A program made the translations under genes and the position numbers. Shown here in pieces: positions 27,437-35,212 of a DNA stretch of 64,000 nt; within the stretch, counting starts at the first letter, position 1, and each line of letters opens with the position of its first letter. A model generated the notes under the pieces. The model was not told the DNA's origin. It made no database searches and saw only the letters and a program-made list of their open reading frames with translations. The stretch covers positions 310,001 to 374,000 of the forward strand of contig NZ_JAJHNP010000009.1 of assembly GCF_020819595.1 (NCBI RefSeq), in the 5' to 3' direction. This stretch comes from Streptomyces barringtoniae. GTDB taxonomy: Bacteria; Actinomycetota; Actinomycetes; Streptomycetales; Streptomycetaceae.

Positions 27437-28717
27437 GTGGACACGATTGCCAGCCTCTTCAGCTTCATCACAACACCCGTTTCATGGGTCATCGTCCAGT
27501 TCCACAAGATGTACGGCGCGATCTTCGGCGCCGACACCGGGTGGGCCTGGGGCCTGTCCATCGTGTCCCTGGTGATCCTGATCCGCATCTGCCTGATCCC
27601 GCTCTTCGTGAAGCAGATCAAGTCGACGCGCGCGATGCAGACGCTCCAGCCGGAGATGAAGAAGATCCAGGAGCGCTACAAGAACGACAAGCAGCGCCAG
27701 TCCGAAGAGATGATGAAGCTGTACAAGGAGACGGGCACCAACCCGCTCTCCTCGTGCCTTCCCATCCTGGCGCAGTCACCGTTCTTCTTCGCCCTGTACC
27801 ACGTGCTCAACGCGATCGCGACGGGCAAGACGATCGGCGTCCTCGACGAGTCGCTGCTCGCCAGCGCCCGTAAGGCGCACATCTTCGGCGCACCGCTTGC
27901 GGCGAAGTTCACGGACAGCGCGGACAAGGTCGCCTCGCTCGGTGCCACGCTGACCGACGTCCGGGTCGTCACCGCGATCATGATCGTCCTGATGTCGGCG
28001 TCGCAGTTCTACACGCAGCGACAGCTGATGACGAAGAACGTCGACACGACGGTGAAGACGCCGTTCATGCAGCAGCAGAAGATGCTGATGTACGTCTTCC
28101 CGGTCATGTTCGCCGTCTTCGGTATCAACTTCCCGGTCGGTGTCCTCGTCTACTGGCTGACCACCAACGTGTGGACCATGGGTCAGCAGATGTACGTCAT
28201 CCGCAACAACCCGACTCCGGGTTCCAAGGCCCAGGCTGCCTACCTGGAGCGCCTGACCAAGCACGTCACGCACGCCGGCAAGGTCAGCCGCCGCAGCGAG
28301 AAGACCATCGTCAAGGCGATCGTCGCCAAGGGCCGTGAGCGCAACGAGTTCGAGCGCAAGTTCATCAATGCCCTGAACAAGGCCGGTCTCGCCGCCCAGG
28401 CCGACGGCACCGTGGTGAAGAGCACGGCCCAGGCCGCGACGCAGACCGCGGACGGCGTGGAGACCACCACCGAGGCCGGCACCGGCACCGCGGCCCGGCG
28501 CCAGCAGCCCAAGCGCCAGTCCAAGTCCCAGCGTCAGTCCGGCGGGCCCAAGCAAGCGGGCGGGTCCACCTCGCTGGAGAAGTCCGACGAGCCGCAGGAC
28601 GCCAAGCCCGCCGCTGCCCAGCAGGCCCAGAAGCCCGGCTCCGGCACCCGCAGCAAGGCCCAGTCCGGCCAGCGCAAGGGTGGCCCGCAGCGGCCCAAGT
28701 CCCCGTCCAAGAAGTAA
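27437..28717 (+). CDS. yidC: Membrane protein insertase YidC
   Basis: 426 residues, GTG start with AAGGAGC upstream. It inserts and folds inner-membrane proteins alone or with SecYEG. As in other actinobacteria it lacks the large periplasmic domain. It has five predicted helices: residues about 8-30, about 36-58 (WAWGLSIVSLVILIRICLIPL), then the coiled charged segment KSTRAMQTLQPEMKKIQERYKNDKQRQSEEMMKLY typical of the cytoplasmic loop, then CLPILAQSPFFFALYHVL, about 180-200, and about 210-240. The last ~110 residues are a disordered Gln/Lys/Ser-rich tail, likely ribosome-contacting. It may be a close partner of Jag, encoded next. Confidence 0.97.
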   Translation: MDTIASLFSFITTPVSWVIVQFHKMYGAIFGADTGWAWGLSIVSLVILIRICLIPLFVKQIKSTRAMQTLQPEMKKIQERYKNDKQRQSEEMMKLYKETGTNPLSSCLPILAQSPFFFALYHVLNAIATGKTIGVLDESLLASARKAHIFGAPLAAKFTDSADKVASLGATLTDVRVVTAIMIVLMSASQFYTQRQLMTKNVDTTVKTPFMQQQKMLMYVFPVMFAVFGINFPVGVLVYWLTTNVWTMGQQMYVIRNNPTPGSKAQAAYLERLTKHVTHAGKVSRRSEKTIVKAIVAKGRERNEFERKFINALNKAGLAAQADGTVVKSTAQAATQTADGVETTTEAGTGTAARRQQPKRQSKSQRQSGGPKQAGGSTSLEKSDEPQDAKPAAAQQAQKPGSGTRSKAQSGQRKGGPQRPKSPSKK

Positions 28718-28732
28718 GAAGGAGCCCATCCC

Positions 28733-29245
28733 GTGACGGAAGGCACCACCTCCGCCGCTGCCGAGGGGGCAGACGCCCTGACCCGCCTGGAGCAGGAGGG
28801 TGAGATCGCGGCGGACTACCTGGAGGGTCTGCTGGACATTGCCGACCTCGACGGCGACATCGACATGGACGTCGAGGCCGACCGCGCCTCCGTGTCGATC
28901 ATCAGCGACACCGGCGGCCGTGACCTGCACAAGCTGGTCGGCCGGGACGGCGAGGTGCTGGAGGCACTGCAGGAGCTGACGCGCCTGGCCGTGCACCGGG
29001 AGACCGGCGACCGCAGCCGGCTCATGCTCGACATCGCGGGTTACCGGGCCAAGAAGCGGGCCGAGCTGTCCGAGATCGGCGCCAAGGCCGCCGCCGAGGC
29101 GAGGAACACCGGCGAGCCCGTCAAGCTCAAGCCGATGACCCCGTTCGAGCGCAAGGTCGTGCACGACGCGGTCAAGGCCGCGGGACTGAGCAGCGAGTCC
29201 GAGGGCGAGGAGCCGCAGCGGTTCGTCGTCGTGCTGCCCGTCTGA
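28733..29245 (+). CDS. jag: Jag/KhpB-type R3H RNA-binding protein
   Basis: 170 residues, GTG start with AGGAGCCCATCCC upstream. It contains a KH domain (about 40-110, with LHKLVGRDGEVLEALQELTRLAVHR) and a C-terminal R3H domain (LKPMTPFERKVVHDAVKAAGLSSESEGEEPQRFVVVLPV). The N-terminal Jag-N domain of Bacillus-type proteins is absent, as usual for actinobacteria. Family members bind RNA and act with KhpA in cell-wall regulation. Cotranscribed with yidC; a terminator follows at 29264. Confidence 0.94.
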   Translation: MTEGTTSAAAEGADALTRLEQEGEIAADYLEGLLDIADLDGDIDMDVEADRASVSIISDTGGRDLHKLVGRDGEVLEALQELTRLAVHRETGDRSRLMLDIAGYRAKKRAELSEIGAKAAAEARNTGEPVKLKPMTPFERKVVHDAVKAAGLSSESEGEEPQRFVVVLPV

Positions 29246-29263
29246 TCGGCCCCCACGTTTCAC

Positions 29264-29292
29264 CGGCCCCGTCTGTTGAGCAGACGGGGCCG
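29264..29292 (+). terminator. 12-bp stem terminator after jag
   Basis: CGGCCCCGTCTG (29264-29275) pairs perfectly with CAGACGGGGCCG (29281-29292) around a 5-base loop, followed by AACTTTG. It probably separates the jag and rsmG transcripts. Confidence 0.8.
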
Positions 29293-29362
29293 AACTTTGT
29301 CAGCCTGGTAGTTCTGGTGGCCGGTGCGCGAAGCACCGGCGCTGTACGGAAGGACGGTCCCC

Positions 29363-30079
29363 GTGACGGAGGCAGCGGAGCTTCCCCCCGCGCCCGAGCA
29401 GGCGCGGGAAGTGTTTGGTGATCGCTTCGCCGATGCGGTCCGCTACGCGGAGCTGCTCGCCGAGGCGGGCGTACAGCGTGGCCTGATCGGCCCGCGGGAA
29501 GTGCCCCGCCTGTGGGAGCGGCATCTGCTGAACTGCGCGGTGCTCTCCGAGGCCGTCCCCGAGGGAGTGACGGTCTGCGATGTCGGCTCCGGCGCCGGCC
29601 TGCCCGGCATCCCGCTGGCCCTGGTCCGGAACGACCTCAACATCACCCTGCTGGAGCCGCTGCTGCGGCGCACCAACTTCCTCACCGAGGTCGTCGAGCT
29701 GCTCGGCCTGGATCACGTCACGGTGGTGCGGGGCCGCGCCGAGGAGGTCCTGGGCAAGCTGCCGCCGGTCCATGTGGTGACCGCGCGGGCCGTGGCCCCG
29801 CTGGACCGGCTGGCCACCTGGGGCATCCCGCTGCTGCGTCCCTACGGCGAGATGCTCGCGCTGAAGGGTGACACCGCCGAGGAGGAGCTGAAGGCCGCCG
29901 CCACGGCTCTCAGCAAGCTGGGCGCGGTGGAGACGTCGATCCTGCATGTGGGTGAGGGCATCGTGGACCCCATGTCCACCGTGGTGCGGGTCGAGGTCGG
30001 GGAGAGCCCGGGTGGTGTGCGGTTCGCGGCCAAGCGTGCCAAGGCGGCCCGGACGGGTCGGGTCCGCCGTCGCCGTTGA
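29363..30079 (+). CDS. rsmG: 16S rRNA (guanine-527-N7)-methyltransferase RsmG
   Basis: About 238 residues. The GTG at 29363 was chosen because GGAAGGAC lies 7 bases upstream; a GTG at 29324 in the same frame lacks such a site. Methylates G527 of 16S rRNA using SAM. Motif I is VCDVGSGAGLPGIPLALV, followed by LLEPLLRRTNFLTEV, then VTARAVAPLDRLATWGIPLLRPYGEMLALKG. Loss of the enzyme gives low-level streptomycin resistance in related species. Ends in a basic tail (RVRRRR). It lies upstream of parA with a 370-base gap. Confidence 0.96.
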   Translation: MTEAAELPPAPEQAREVFGDRFADAVRYAELLAEAGVQRGLIGPREVPRLWERHLLNCAVLSEAVPEGVTVCDVGSGAGLPGIPLALVRNDLNITLLEPLLRRTNFLTEVVELLGLDHVTVVRGRAEEVLGKLPPVHVVTARAVAPLDRLATWGIPLLRPYGEMLALKGDTAEEELKAAATALSKLGAVETSILHVGEGIVDPMSTVVRVEVGESPGGVRFAAKRAKAARTGRVRRRR

Positions 30080-30219
30080 GCAGGAGTGGCGGCAGGAGCC
30101 TGGGTCGGAGCAGGGGGCGGCTCTGATCCGTCCTGACGACGAGACGTACTCCACACAAGCTGCCAAACCTACGCAGGCCGGAGTGTCGCGAAGGTCCGGT
30201 CGCCGCCGCTGTGCATCGT

Positions 30220-30233
30220 GTTTCACGTGAAAC
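30220..30233. promoter_or_regulatory. parS site in parA leader
   Basis: A perfect GTTTCACGTGAAAC, 229 bases upstream of the chosen parA start. Confidence 0.93.
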
Positions 30234-30385
30234 GTCGCTCACTGCTCCACGGCATCATCAGTCGCGGCCGCGCTGCGGCCGAACCTCGCGACCGCAAGCC
30301 CCTCGGTTCCCTGGGCGAGGATCCCGTATCCCAGGGAACTCCATCCCTGTCACGGGGCACTCCGCCCCTCTCCAGGGGCACGGAG

Positions 30386-30412
30386 TTGTCCACAGAGGTG
30401 GATTTCTCCACA
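30386..30412 (+). promoter_or_regulatory. Tandem perfect DnaA boxes upstream of parA
   Basis: TTGTCCACA at 30386-30394 (the preferred Streptomyces box) and TTCTCCACA at 30404-30412, same orientation, starting 18 bases apart. They suggest DnaA occupancy of the parAB leader. Confidence 0.7.
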
Positions 30413-30448
30413 GAACACCAGGCCTCACTGGTTCACGACCCCGAAGAC

Positions 30449-31522
30449 ATGGGAGGCTCTGTTCATTGCGAGCCTGAAGTCGAGGAGAGTGAATCCTTGC
30501 GGTCCGACGCCAACATCGCGGGACCGATGACCGATCCGGTCCCCGGTCCCCGTACCGAGTCGATGGGGGCGGATGTTTCACGTGAAACACCGCCTCCGAT
30601 GGACGACACTCCGATCGGTCGTGCGGCCCAACTGGCGGTGGAGGCTCTGGGCCGCGCCGGCGAAGGCCTGCCACGGCCGGAGCAGACCAGAGTCATCGTG
30701 GTCGCCAACCAGAAGGGCGGCGTGGGCAAGACGACGACCACCGTCAACCTTGCTGCTTCGCTGGCTCTGCACGGCGGCCGGGTCCTGGTGATCGACCTCG
30801 ACCCGCAGGGCAACGCATCCACCGCCCTCGGGATCGACCACCACGCAGAAGTCCCCTCGATCTACGACGTCTTGGTGGAGAGCAAGCCTCTCGCCGAGGT
30901 CGTTCAGCCGGTCCCTGACGTGGAGGGTCTCTTCTGTGCCCCCGCCACCATCGATCTCGCCGGTGCGGAGATCGAGCTGGTGTCCTTGGTGGCCCGTGAG
31001 AGTCGGCTGCAGCGGGCGATCCAGGCATACGAACAGCCGCTGGACTACATCCTCATCGACTGCCCGCCTTCGCTCGGCCTGTTGACGGTCAACGCGCTGG
31101 TGGCGGGCCAGGAGGTCCTCATCCCGATCCAGTGCGAGTACTACGCACTCGAGGGCCTGGGTCAGCTGCTGCGCAACGTCGACCTGGTGCGGGGGCACCT
31201 CAACCCCACGCTGCATGTGTCGACCATCCTGCTCACCATGTACGACGGCCGGACGCGTCTCGCTTCCCAGGTCGCGGAAGAGGTGCGCACCCACTTCGGC
31301 GACGAGGTGCTGCGGACAAGCATTCCCCGCTCGGTCCGTATCTCCGAGGCGCCGAGTTACGGGCAGACGGTGCTGACTTACGATCCTGGATCGAGCGGTG
31401 CCCTCTCGTATCTTGAGGCGGCCCGAGAAATCGCGCTGAAGGGCATCGGCATCAGCTATGACGCGAGCCAGGCCCACATCGGCGTCCAGAACGATCCAAG
31501 CATGGTGGAGGGGATCCAGTGA
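30449..31522 (+). CDS. parA: Chromosome partitioning ATPase ParA
   Basis: 357 residues from the ATG at 30449 (MGGSVHCEPEVEESESLRSD). Alternatives in frame are a TTG at 30497 preceded by GAGGAGAG at a good distance, an ATG at 30527, and a long extension from 30218 that I reject. The protein uses ATP-dependent DNA binding to position the ParB-parS complex. Deviant Walker A VVANQKGGVGKTTTTVNLA; switch regions LVIDLDPQGNASTALG and YILIDCPPSLGLL; later ECYYALEGLGQLL-like EYYALEGL motif. An in-frame parS at 30575 encodes VSRET in the N-terminal linker. Overlaps parB by 4 bases. Confidence 0.96.
   Translation: MGGSVHCEPEVEESESLRSDANIAGPMTDPVPGPRTESMGADVSRETPPPMDDTPIGRAAQLAVEALGRAGEGLPRPEQTRVIVVANQKGGVGKTTTTVNLAASLALHGGRVLVIDLDPQGNASTALGIDHHAEVPSIYDVLVESKPLAEVVQPVPDVEGLFCAPATIDLAGAEIELVSLVARESRLQRAIQAYEQPLDYILIDCPPSLGLLTVNALVAGQEVLIPIQCEYYALEGLGQLLRNVDLVRGHLNPTLHVSTILLTMYDGRTRLASQVAEEVRTHFGDEVLRTSIPRSVRISEAPSYGQTVLTYDPGSSGALSYLEAAREIALKGIGISYDASQAHIGVQNDPSMVEGIQ
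30575..30588. promoter_or_regulatory. parS site inside parA
   Basis: Perfect consensus within the parA coding sequence, read in frame as GTT TCA CGT GAA AC, giving DVSRETP. Confidence 0.93.
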
Positions 31523-32616
31523 GTGAGCGACGGAGGGGGCTGGGACGTGGTCTCGGCGCACTGATCCCCGCTGCCCCGACGGAGAAGACCCCGGCTCCGG
31601 CCGCGCTGGGGGGCGGTGCCTCCGCCTCCCCCGCAGCCGTCCCGGTGCTGACGACCGACCGCGGGGTTGCCGCGGCGAAGGTGGCCACGCTGCCGCCTGT
31701 TTCACATGAAACCGAGGAGCCCGTGGCGGGCCCCGCCGTGGAGACGCCGGCTCCTCCGATGGGCGCGCACTTCGCCGAGATCCCTCTAGACGCGATCTCG
31801 CCCAACCCGCGCCAGCCTCGTGATGTCTTCGACGAGGACGCGCTTCAGGAGCTGGTCACCTCCATCAGGGAGGTCGGTCTCCTCCAGCCCGTCGTCGTAC
31901 GGCAGCTGGGGCCCGCCCGCTATGAGCTGATCATGGGCGAGCGCCGCTGGCGGGCCTGCCGCGAGGCCGGCCTTGAGGCCATCCCGGCGATCGTCCGGGC
32001 CACGGAGGACGAGAAGCTCCTCCTGGACGCGCTGCTGGAGAACCTGCACCGTGCGCAGCTGAACCCGCTGGAAGAGGCGGCCGCCTACGACCAGCTGCTG
32101 AAGGACTTCAACTGCACGCACGACCAGCTGGCCGACCGGATCGGGCGCTCCCGGCCTCAGGTCTCCAACACGCTGCGTCTGCTGAAGCTCTCGCCGGCCG
32201 TACAGAAGCGTGTGGCTGCCGGTGTCCTGTCCGCCGGGCATGCCCGGGCACTGTTGTCCATCGAGGACTCCGAGGAGCAGGACCGGCTGGCTCACCGCAT
32301 CGTGGCGGAGGGGCTCTCGGTGCGTGCCGTCGAGGAGATCGTGACCCTCATGGGTTCGCGGCCCCAGAAGCCTCAGCGTCCCAAGGGACCGCGCGCCGGC
32401 TCTCGGCTCTCCCCGGCCCTGAACGAGCTGGCGACCCGCCTGTCGGACCGCTTCGAGACAAGGGTGAAGGTCGACCTCGGCCAGAAGAAGGGGAAGATCA
32501 CCGTCGAGTTCGCCTCGGTGGACGATCTCCAGCGGATTCTGAGCACGCTCGCTCCGGGCGAGGGGCCGGTGTTGCCGCAGGAGCTTCAGGACGCGACGGA
32601 CGACCAGGACGACTGA
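31519..32616 (+). CDS. parB: Chromosome partitioning protein ParB
   Basis: 365 residues, GTG start overlapping the parA stop (GTGA), so coupled. ParB loads at parS, clamps and slides on DNA as a CTP-dependent switch. An N-terminal leader with an R-rich start (MSERRRGLGRGLGALIP) is the ParA-interacting segment. The ParB/sulfiredoxin domain contains NPRQPRDVFDEDALQELV and the CTP-binding GERRWRACREAG. The helix-turn-helix is near DRIGRSRPQVSNTLRLLKL. The C-terminal dimerisation domain follows from about 300. A linker holds an in-frame variant parS at 31699. Confidence 0.98.
   Translation: MSERRRGLGRGLGALIPAAPTEKTPAPAALGGGASASPAAVPVLTTDRGVAAAKVATLPPVSHETEEPVAGPAVETPAPPMGAHFAEIPLDAISPNPRQPRDVFDEDALQELVTSIREVGLLQPVVVRQLGPARYELIMGERRWRACREAGLEAIPAIVRATEDEKLLLDALLENLHRAQLNPLEEAAAYDQLLKDFNCTHDQLADRIGRSRPQVSNTLRLLKLSPAVQKRVAAGVLSAGHARALLSIEDSEEQDRLAHRIVAEGLSVRAVEEIVTLMGSRPQKPQRPKGPRAGSRLSPALNELATRLSDRFETRVKVDLGQKKGKITVEFASVDDLQRILSTLAPGEGPVLPQELQDATDDQDD
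31699..31712. promoter_or_regulatory. Variant parS site inside parB (one mismatch)
   Basis: GTTTCACATGAAAC differs from consensus at one of two central bases. Read in frame it gives VSHET. ParB affinity is expected to be lower than for perfect sites. Confidence 0.6.
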
Positions 32617-32651
32617 TCCTGGTGCGACCCACTCGGCCGTATGCCGTATCA

Positions 32652-32694
32652 AGAGCGGGCCGTGTCCGGTGTGTACCGGAACACGGCCCGCTCT
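32652..32694 (+). terminator. Long hairpin terminator after parB
   Basis: AGAGCGGGCCGTGT (32652-32665) pairs perfectly with ACACGGCCCGCTCT (32681-32694). An inner CCGGT/ACCGG adds to the stem, and CTTTGCTTT follows. Ends the parAB transcript 36 bases after the stop. Confidence 0.88.
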
Positions 32695-32720
32695 TTGCTT
32701 TGAGGCGCTATCGAGTGAAT

Positions 32721-32740
32721 CGCATCGTGGATACGATGCG
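32721..32740. promoter_or_regulatory. 20-bp inverted repeat upstream of small ORF/GNAT gene
   Basis: CGCATCGTGGATACGATGCG: perfect 8-bp arms with a 4-base centre, right after the parB terminator. Likely operator in the promoter of the next transcription unit. Confidence 0.5.
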
Positions 32741-32799
32741 AACGGGTATGGCGCATCCACCGGACAGCAACTGCATCTCTGAGTGGGGAGACGGGGGCC

Positions 32800-33057
32800 A
32801 TGCGATCGATGAGCCGCACCGGACTGGTGAGCGCGGGCCTGAGCCTTGGAGCGGTCGGCGGATTCGTCGGCAGCTTGCTCAGGGAGCGAAGCGCTCTGAC
32901 AGCCGCTCGTGATGCGGCGGGCGAAGGAAGCGAGGATCAGCCTTCATGGGGCGTCGGCTCGTGCCGCTCACGCTGGACAACCTTCAGGACCTTCCCCAAC
33001 GCTGTCGGTCGTGTGTCTTCTGGGAGCTGGACCCGGTCAGCGGAGAAGCAGCCGTAA
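32800..33057 (+). CDS. Possible small membrane ORF overlapping the GNAT gene
   Basis: An 85-residue reading from ATG 32800, preceded by GGGGAGACGGGGG. Residues 1-30 (MSRTGLVSAGLSLGAVGGFVGSLLRER) look like a real Gly-rich membrane segment. The second half, after about residue 50, overlaps the GNAT gene in another frame and looks like frame-shadow sequence (WTTFRTFPNAVG). It could be a small ORF that recently lost its own stop, or no gene at all. Confidence 0.3.
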   Translation: MRSMSRTGLVSAGLSLGAVGGFVGSLLRERSALTAARDAAGEGSEDQPSWGVGSCRSRWTTFRTFPNAVGRVSSGSWTRSAEKQP

Positions 33058-33563
33058 GGGCGGGGACCTCGGCACTGGAGAAGGAGTCCTGGATCTCCGC
33101 CGTCCTGCTGGACTGGGGATCGTGCGGCCGGGTGGTGTACATCGACGACGTACCGGTGGGCTTCGTTCTCTACGCCCCTCCGGCCTATGTCCCGCGCTCG
33201 ACGGCCTTCCCCACGAGTCCCGTCTCGCCGGACGCCGTGCAGTTGATGACGGCGTTCATCATGCCCGGCTACCAGGGGCAGGGGCTGGGGCGCGTCCTCG
33301 TGCAGGCGGTCGCCAAGGATCTGCTGCGCCGAGGCTTCAAAGCGATCGAGGCCTTCGGTGACGCCCGCTGGAAGGAACCCGCCTGCCTTCTGCCGGCGGA
33401 CCACCTTCTGGCCGTTGGCTTCAAGACGGTCCGGCAGCATCCCACGCACCCCCGGCTCAGGCTGGAGCTGCGGTCGACGCTCTCCTGGAAGGAAGACGTG
33501 GAGATGGCTCTCGACCGGCTCCTCGGAGCGGTTCAGAAGGAACCGGCGCTGAGGCCGTTGTAG
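32946..33563 (+). CDS. GNAT-family N-acetyltransferase
   Basis: 205 residues, ATG with GGAAGCGAGGATC upstream. Residues 60-140 hold the acetyl-CoA fold: VVYIDDVPVGFVLYAPP, a central strand QLMTAFIMPGYQGQGLGRVLVQAVAKDLLRRGF with the Q/R-x-x-G-x-G/A motif (GYQGQGLG), then AIEAFGDARWK and CLLPADHLLAVGFKTVR. The N-terminal CRSCVFWEL is a conserved feature of this subfamily in actinobacteria. The substrate is unknown. Encoded between parB and trxA, as in related genomes. Confidence 0.88.
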   Translation: MGRRLVPLTLDNLQDLPQRCRSCVFWELDPVSGEAAVRAGTSALEKESWISAVLLDWGSCGRVVYIDDVPVGFVLYAPPAYVPRSTAFPTSPVSPDAVQLMTAFIMPGYQGQGLGRVLVQAVAKDLLRRGFKAIEAFGDARWKEPACLLPADHLLAVGFKTVRQHPTHPRLRLELRSTLSWKEDVEMALDRLLGAVQKEPALRPL

Positions 33564-33604
33564 GAACGCCGTCGCAGGAGTGGGCATCCGCTGGGGACTG
33601 CATG

Positions 33605-33638
33605 CGAATGGGCCAACCCGTGAGGGTTGGCCCATTCG
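33605..33638. terminator. Bidirectional 15-bp stem terminator
   Basis: CGAATGGGCCAACCC (33605-33619) pairs perfectly with GGGTTGGCCCATTCG (33624-33638) around GTGA. It lies between the convergent GNAT and trxA genes and abuts the parS site at 33640. Confidence 0.85.
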
Positions 33639-33639
33639 T

Positions 33640-33653
33640 GTTTCACGTGAAAC
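33640..33653. promoter_or_regulatory. parS site between GNAT and trxA
   Basis: A perfect GTTTCACGTGAAAC in the convergent intergenic gap, 2 bases from the terminator stem. Confidence 0.93.
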
Positions 33654-33692
33654 ACGCACCGTCGCTCGGACGACACCGCTCGGTTCTTCGCC

Positions 33693-34025
33693 TTACTCGG
33701 CGATGAACTCCTCGAGGTCGCGAACGATCGCAGCCTTCGGCTTGGCACCGACGATGGTCTTGGCGACCTCGCCGCCCTGGTAGACGTTCAGGGTCGGGAT
33801 GGACATGACGCCGTACTTGGCGGCCGTGTCCGGGTTCTCGTCGATGTTCAGCTTGACGATCTCGATCTTGTCACCGTACTCGGCAGCAATCGCCTCCAGG
33901 GAGGGGGCGATCTGACGGCACGGACCGCACCAGGCGGCCCAGAAGTCCACCAGGACGGGCTTGTCGTTCTTGAGGACGTCCTGCTCGAAGGAAGCGTCGG
34001 TCACATTCTTCAGGGTGCCGGCCAC
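33693..34025 (-). CDS. trxA: Thioredoxin
   Basis: 110 residues, GTG start preceded by AAGGAGCC. The active site FWAAWCGPCRQIAP has cysteines at 33 and 36, and the cis-proline strand SIPTLNVYQGGE is present. It reduces protein disulfides using electrons from TrxB, 54 bases upstream in the same operon. Placing trxB-trxA behind sigM and its zinc anti-sigma factor fits a thiol-stress response module, with the thioredoxin system as both target and feedback. Confidence 0.98.
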   Translation of the reverse strand: MAGTLKNVTDASFEQDVLKNDKPVLVDFWAAWCGPCRQIAPSLEAIAAEYGDKIEIVKLNIDENPDTAAKYGVMSIPTLNVYQGGEVAKTIVGAKPKAAIVRDLEEFIAE

Positions 34026-34079
34026 GGCGGGCTCCTTAACTCGGTCGTGCGGTGAGGCGGGGAGGGGGGAAGGGGAAGG

Positions 34080-35051
34080 TCAGACGGCGGCGGTCTTCTC
34101 GGGCTCCGCCTTGTCCTCGTCCGCGAGCGCGGCGAGGAAGCGCTCGGCGTCCAGAGCGGCGGAGCAGCCGGTTCCGGCCGCGGTGATCGCCTGACGGTAG
34201 GTGTGGTCGACCACGTCGCCGGCGGCGAAAACACCGGTCACATTGGTGCGGGTGGTCGGGGAGGCGACCTTCAGGTAGCCCTCCTCGTCCAGGTCCAGCT
34301 GGCTCTTGAACAGTTCGGTGCGCGGGTCGTGGCCGATCGCGATGAACAGACCGGTCACGGGCAGCTCCGACAGTTCGCCGGTCTTGACGTTGCGCAGCTT
34401 CAGACCGGAGAGCTTCTGCTCGCCCTGGACCTCGGCGACTTCGCTGTCCCACACGAACTTGATCTTCGGGTCGCCGAAGGCGCGCTCCTGCATCGCCTTG
34501 GAGGCGCGCAGCGTGTCCCTGCGGTGGACGATCGTCACGGACTTGGCGAACCGCGAGAGGAAGGTGGCCTCCTCCATCGCGGTGTCACCACCGCCGATCA
34601 CGGCGATGTCCTGGTCCCTGAAGAAGAATCCGTCGCAGGTCGCGCACCAGGAGACACCGCGACCGGACAGGGCGTCCTCGTTCGGCAGACCGAGCTTGCG
34701 GTGCTGGGAACCGGTGGCGACGATGACGGCCTTCGCCTTGTGGACCGTGCCTGCGGTGTCGGTGACGGTCTTGATCTCACCGGTGAGCTCGACGGAGACG
34801 ACATCGTCCGGGACGAGCTCGGCACCGAAGCGCTCGGCCTGCGCCCGCATGTTGTCCATGAGCTCGGGACCCATGATGCCGTCGCGGAAGCCCGGGAAGT
34901 TCTCGACCTCGGTGGTGTTCATCAGCGCGCCACCGGCGGTGACGGCTCCCTCGAACACCAGGGGCTTCAGCGACGCGCGCGCCGTGTAGAGCGCCGCCGT
35001 GTAGCCTGCGGGCCCGGAGCCGATGATGATCACGTTACGGACGTCGCTCAC
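34080..35051 (-). CDS. trxB: Thioredoxin reductase (NADPH)
   Basis: 323 residues, GTG start with GAGGAATCAAGCC upstream. FAD-binding GSGPAGYTAALYTAR (11-25), the redox-active CATC at 136-139 (WCATCDGFF), the NADPH-binding GGGDTAMEEATFLSRF, and a C-terminal FAD segment GVFAAGDVVDHTYRQAITAAGTG. It transfers electrons from NADPH to thioredoxin. Followed by trxA. Confidence 0.98.
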   Translation of the reverse strand: MSDVRNVIIIGSGPAGYTAALYTARASLKPLVFEGAVTAGGALMNTTEVENFPGFRDGIMGPELMDNMRAQAERFGAELVPDDVVSVELTGEIKTVTDTAGTVHKAKAVIVATGSQHRKLGLPNEDALSGRGVSWCATCDGFFFRDQDIAVIGGGDTAMEEATFLSRFAKSVTIVHRRDTLRASKAMQERAFGDPKIKFVWDSEVAEVQGEQKLSGLKLRNVKTGELSELPVTGLFIAIGHDPRTELFKSQLDLDEEGYLKVASPTTRTNVTGVFAAGDVVDHTYRQAITAAGTGCSAALDAERFLAALADEDKAEPEKTAAV

Positions 35052-35212
35052 GGCTTGATTCCTCGTCTCTGGTCTGCGTCGGTCGACCGGTGGGAGCCCG
35101 TTTCCAAACTCTCACCCCACCCAACGGATCCTACGGGGCCCGCATTCCCGGTGTGTCGGGGCACACGCATGCGTCAGGGCAACTGACGGAGCGGCCGAGG
35201 TGGCCGGTACGT

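Larger units (their letters stand above)
30080..30448. other. rsmG-parA intergenic/leader region
   Basis: About 370 bases upstream of the chosen parA start, with a perfect parS at 30220 and two perfect DnaA boxes at 30386 and 30404. The parA frame is open from 30218, but those codons have no supported start and encode low-complexity repeats (SRGT, PLSRGT), so I treat it as leader and promoter DNA. Confidence 0.55.

Noticed and set aside
30218..30448. N-terminal extension of parA
   Set aside because: Contains a parS site and two DnaA boxes and translates to repeats; the usual actinobacterial ParA is near 350 residues.
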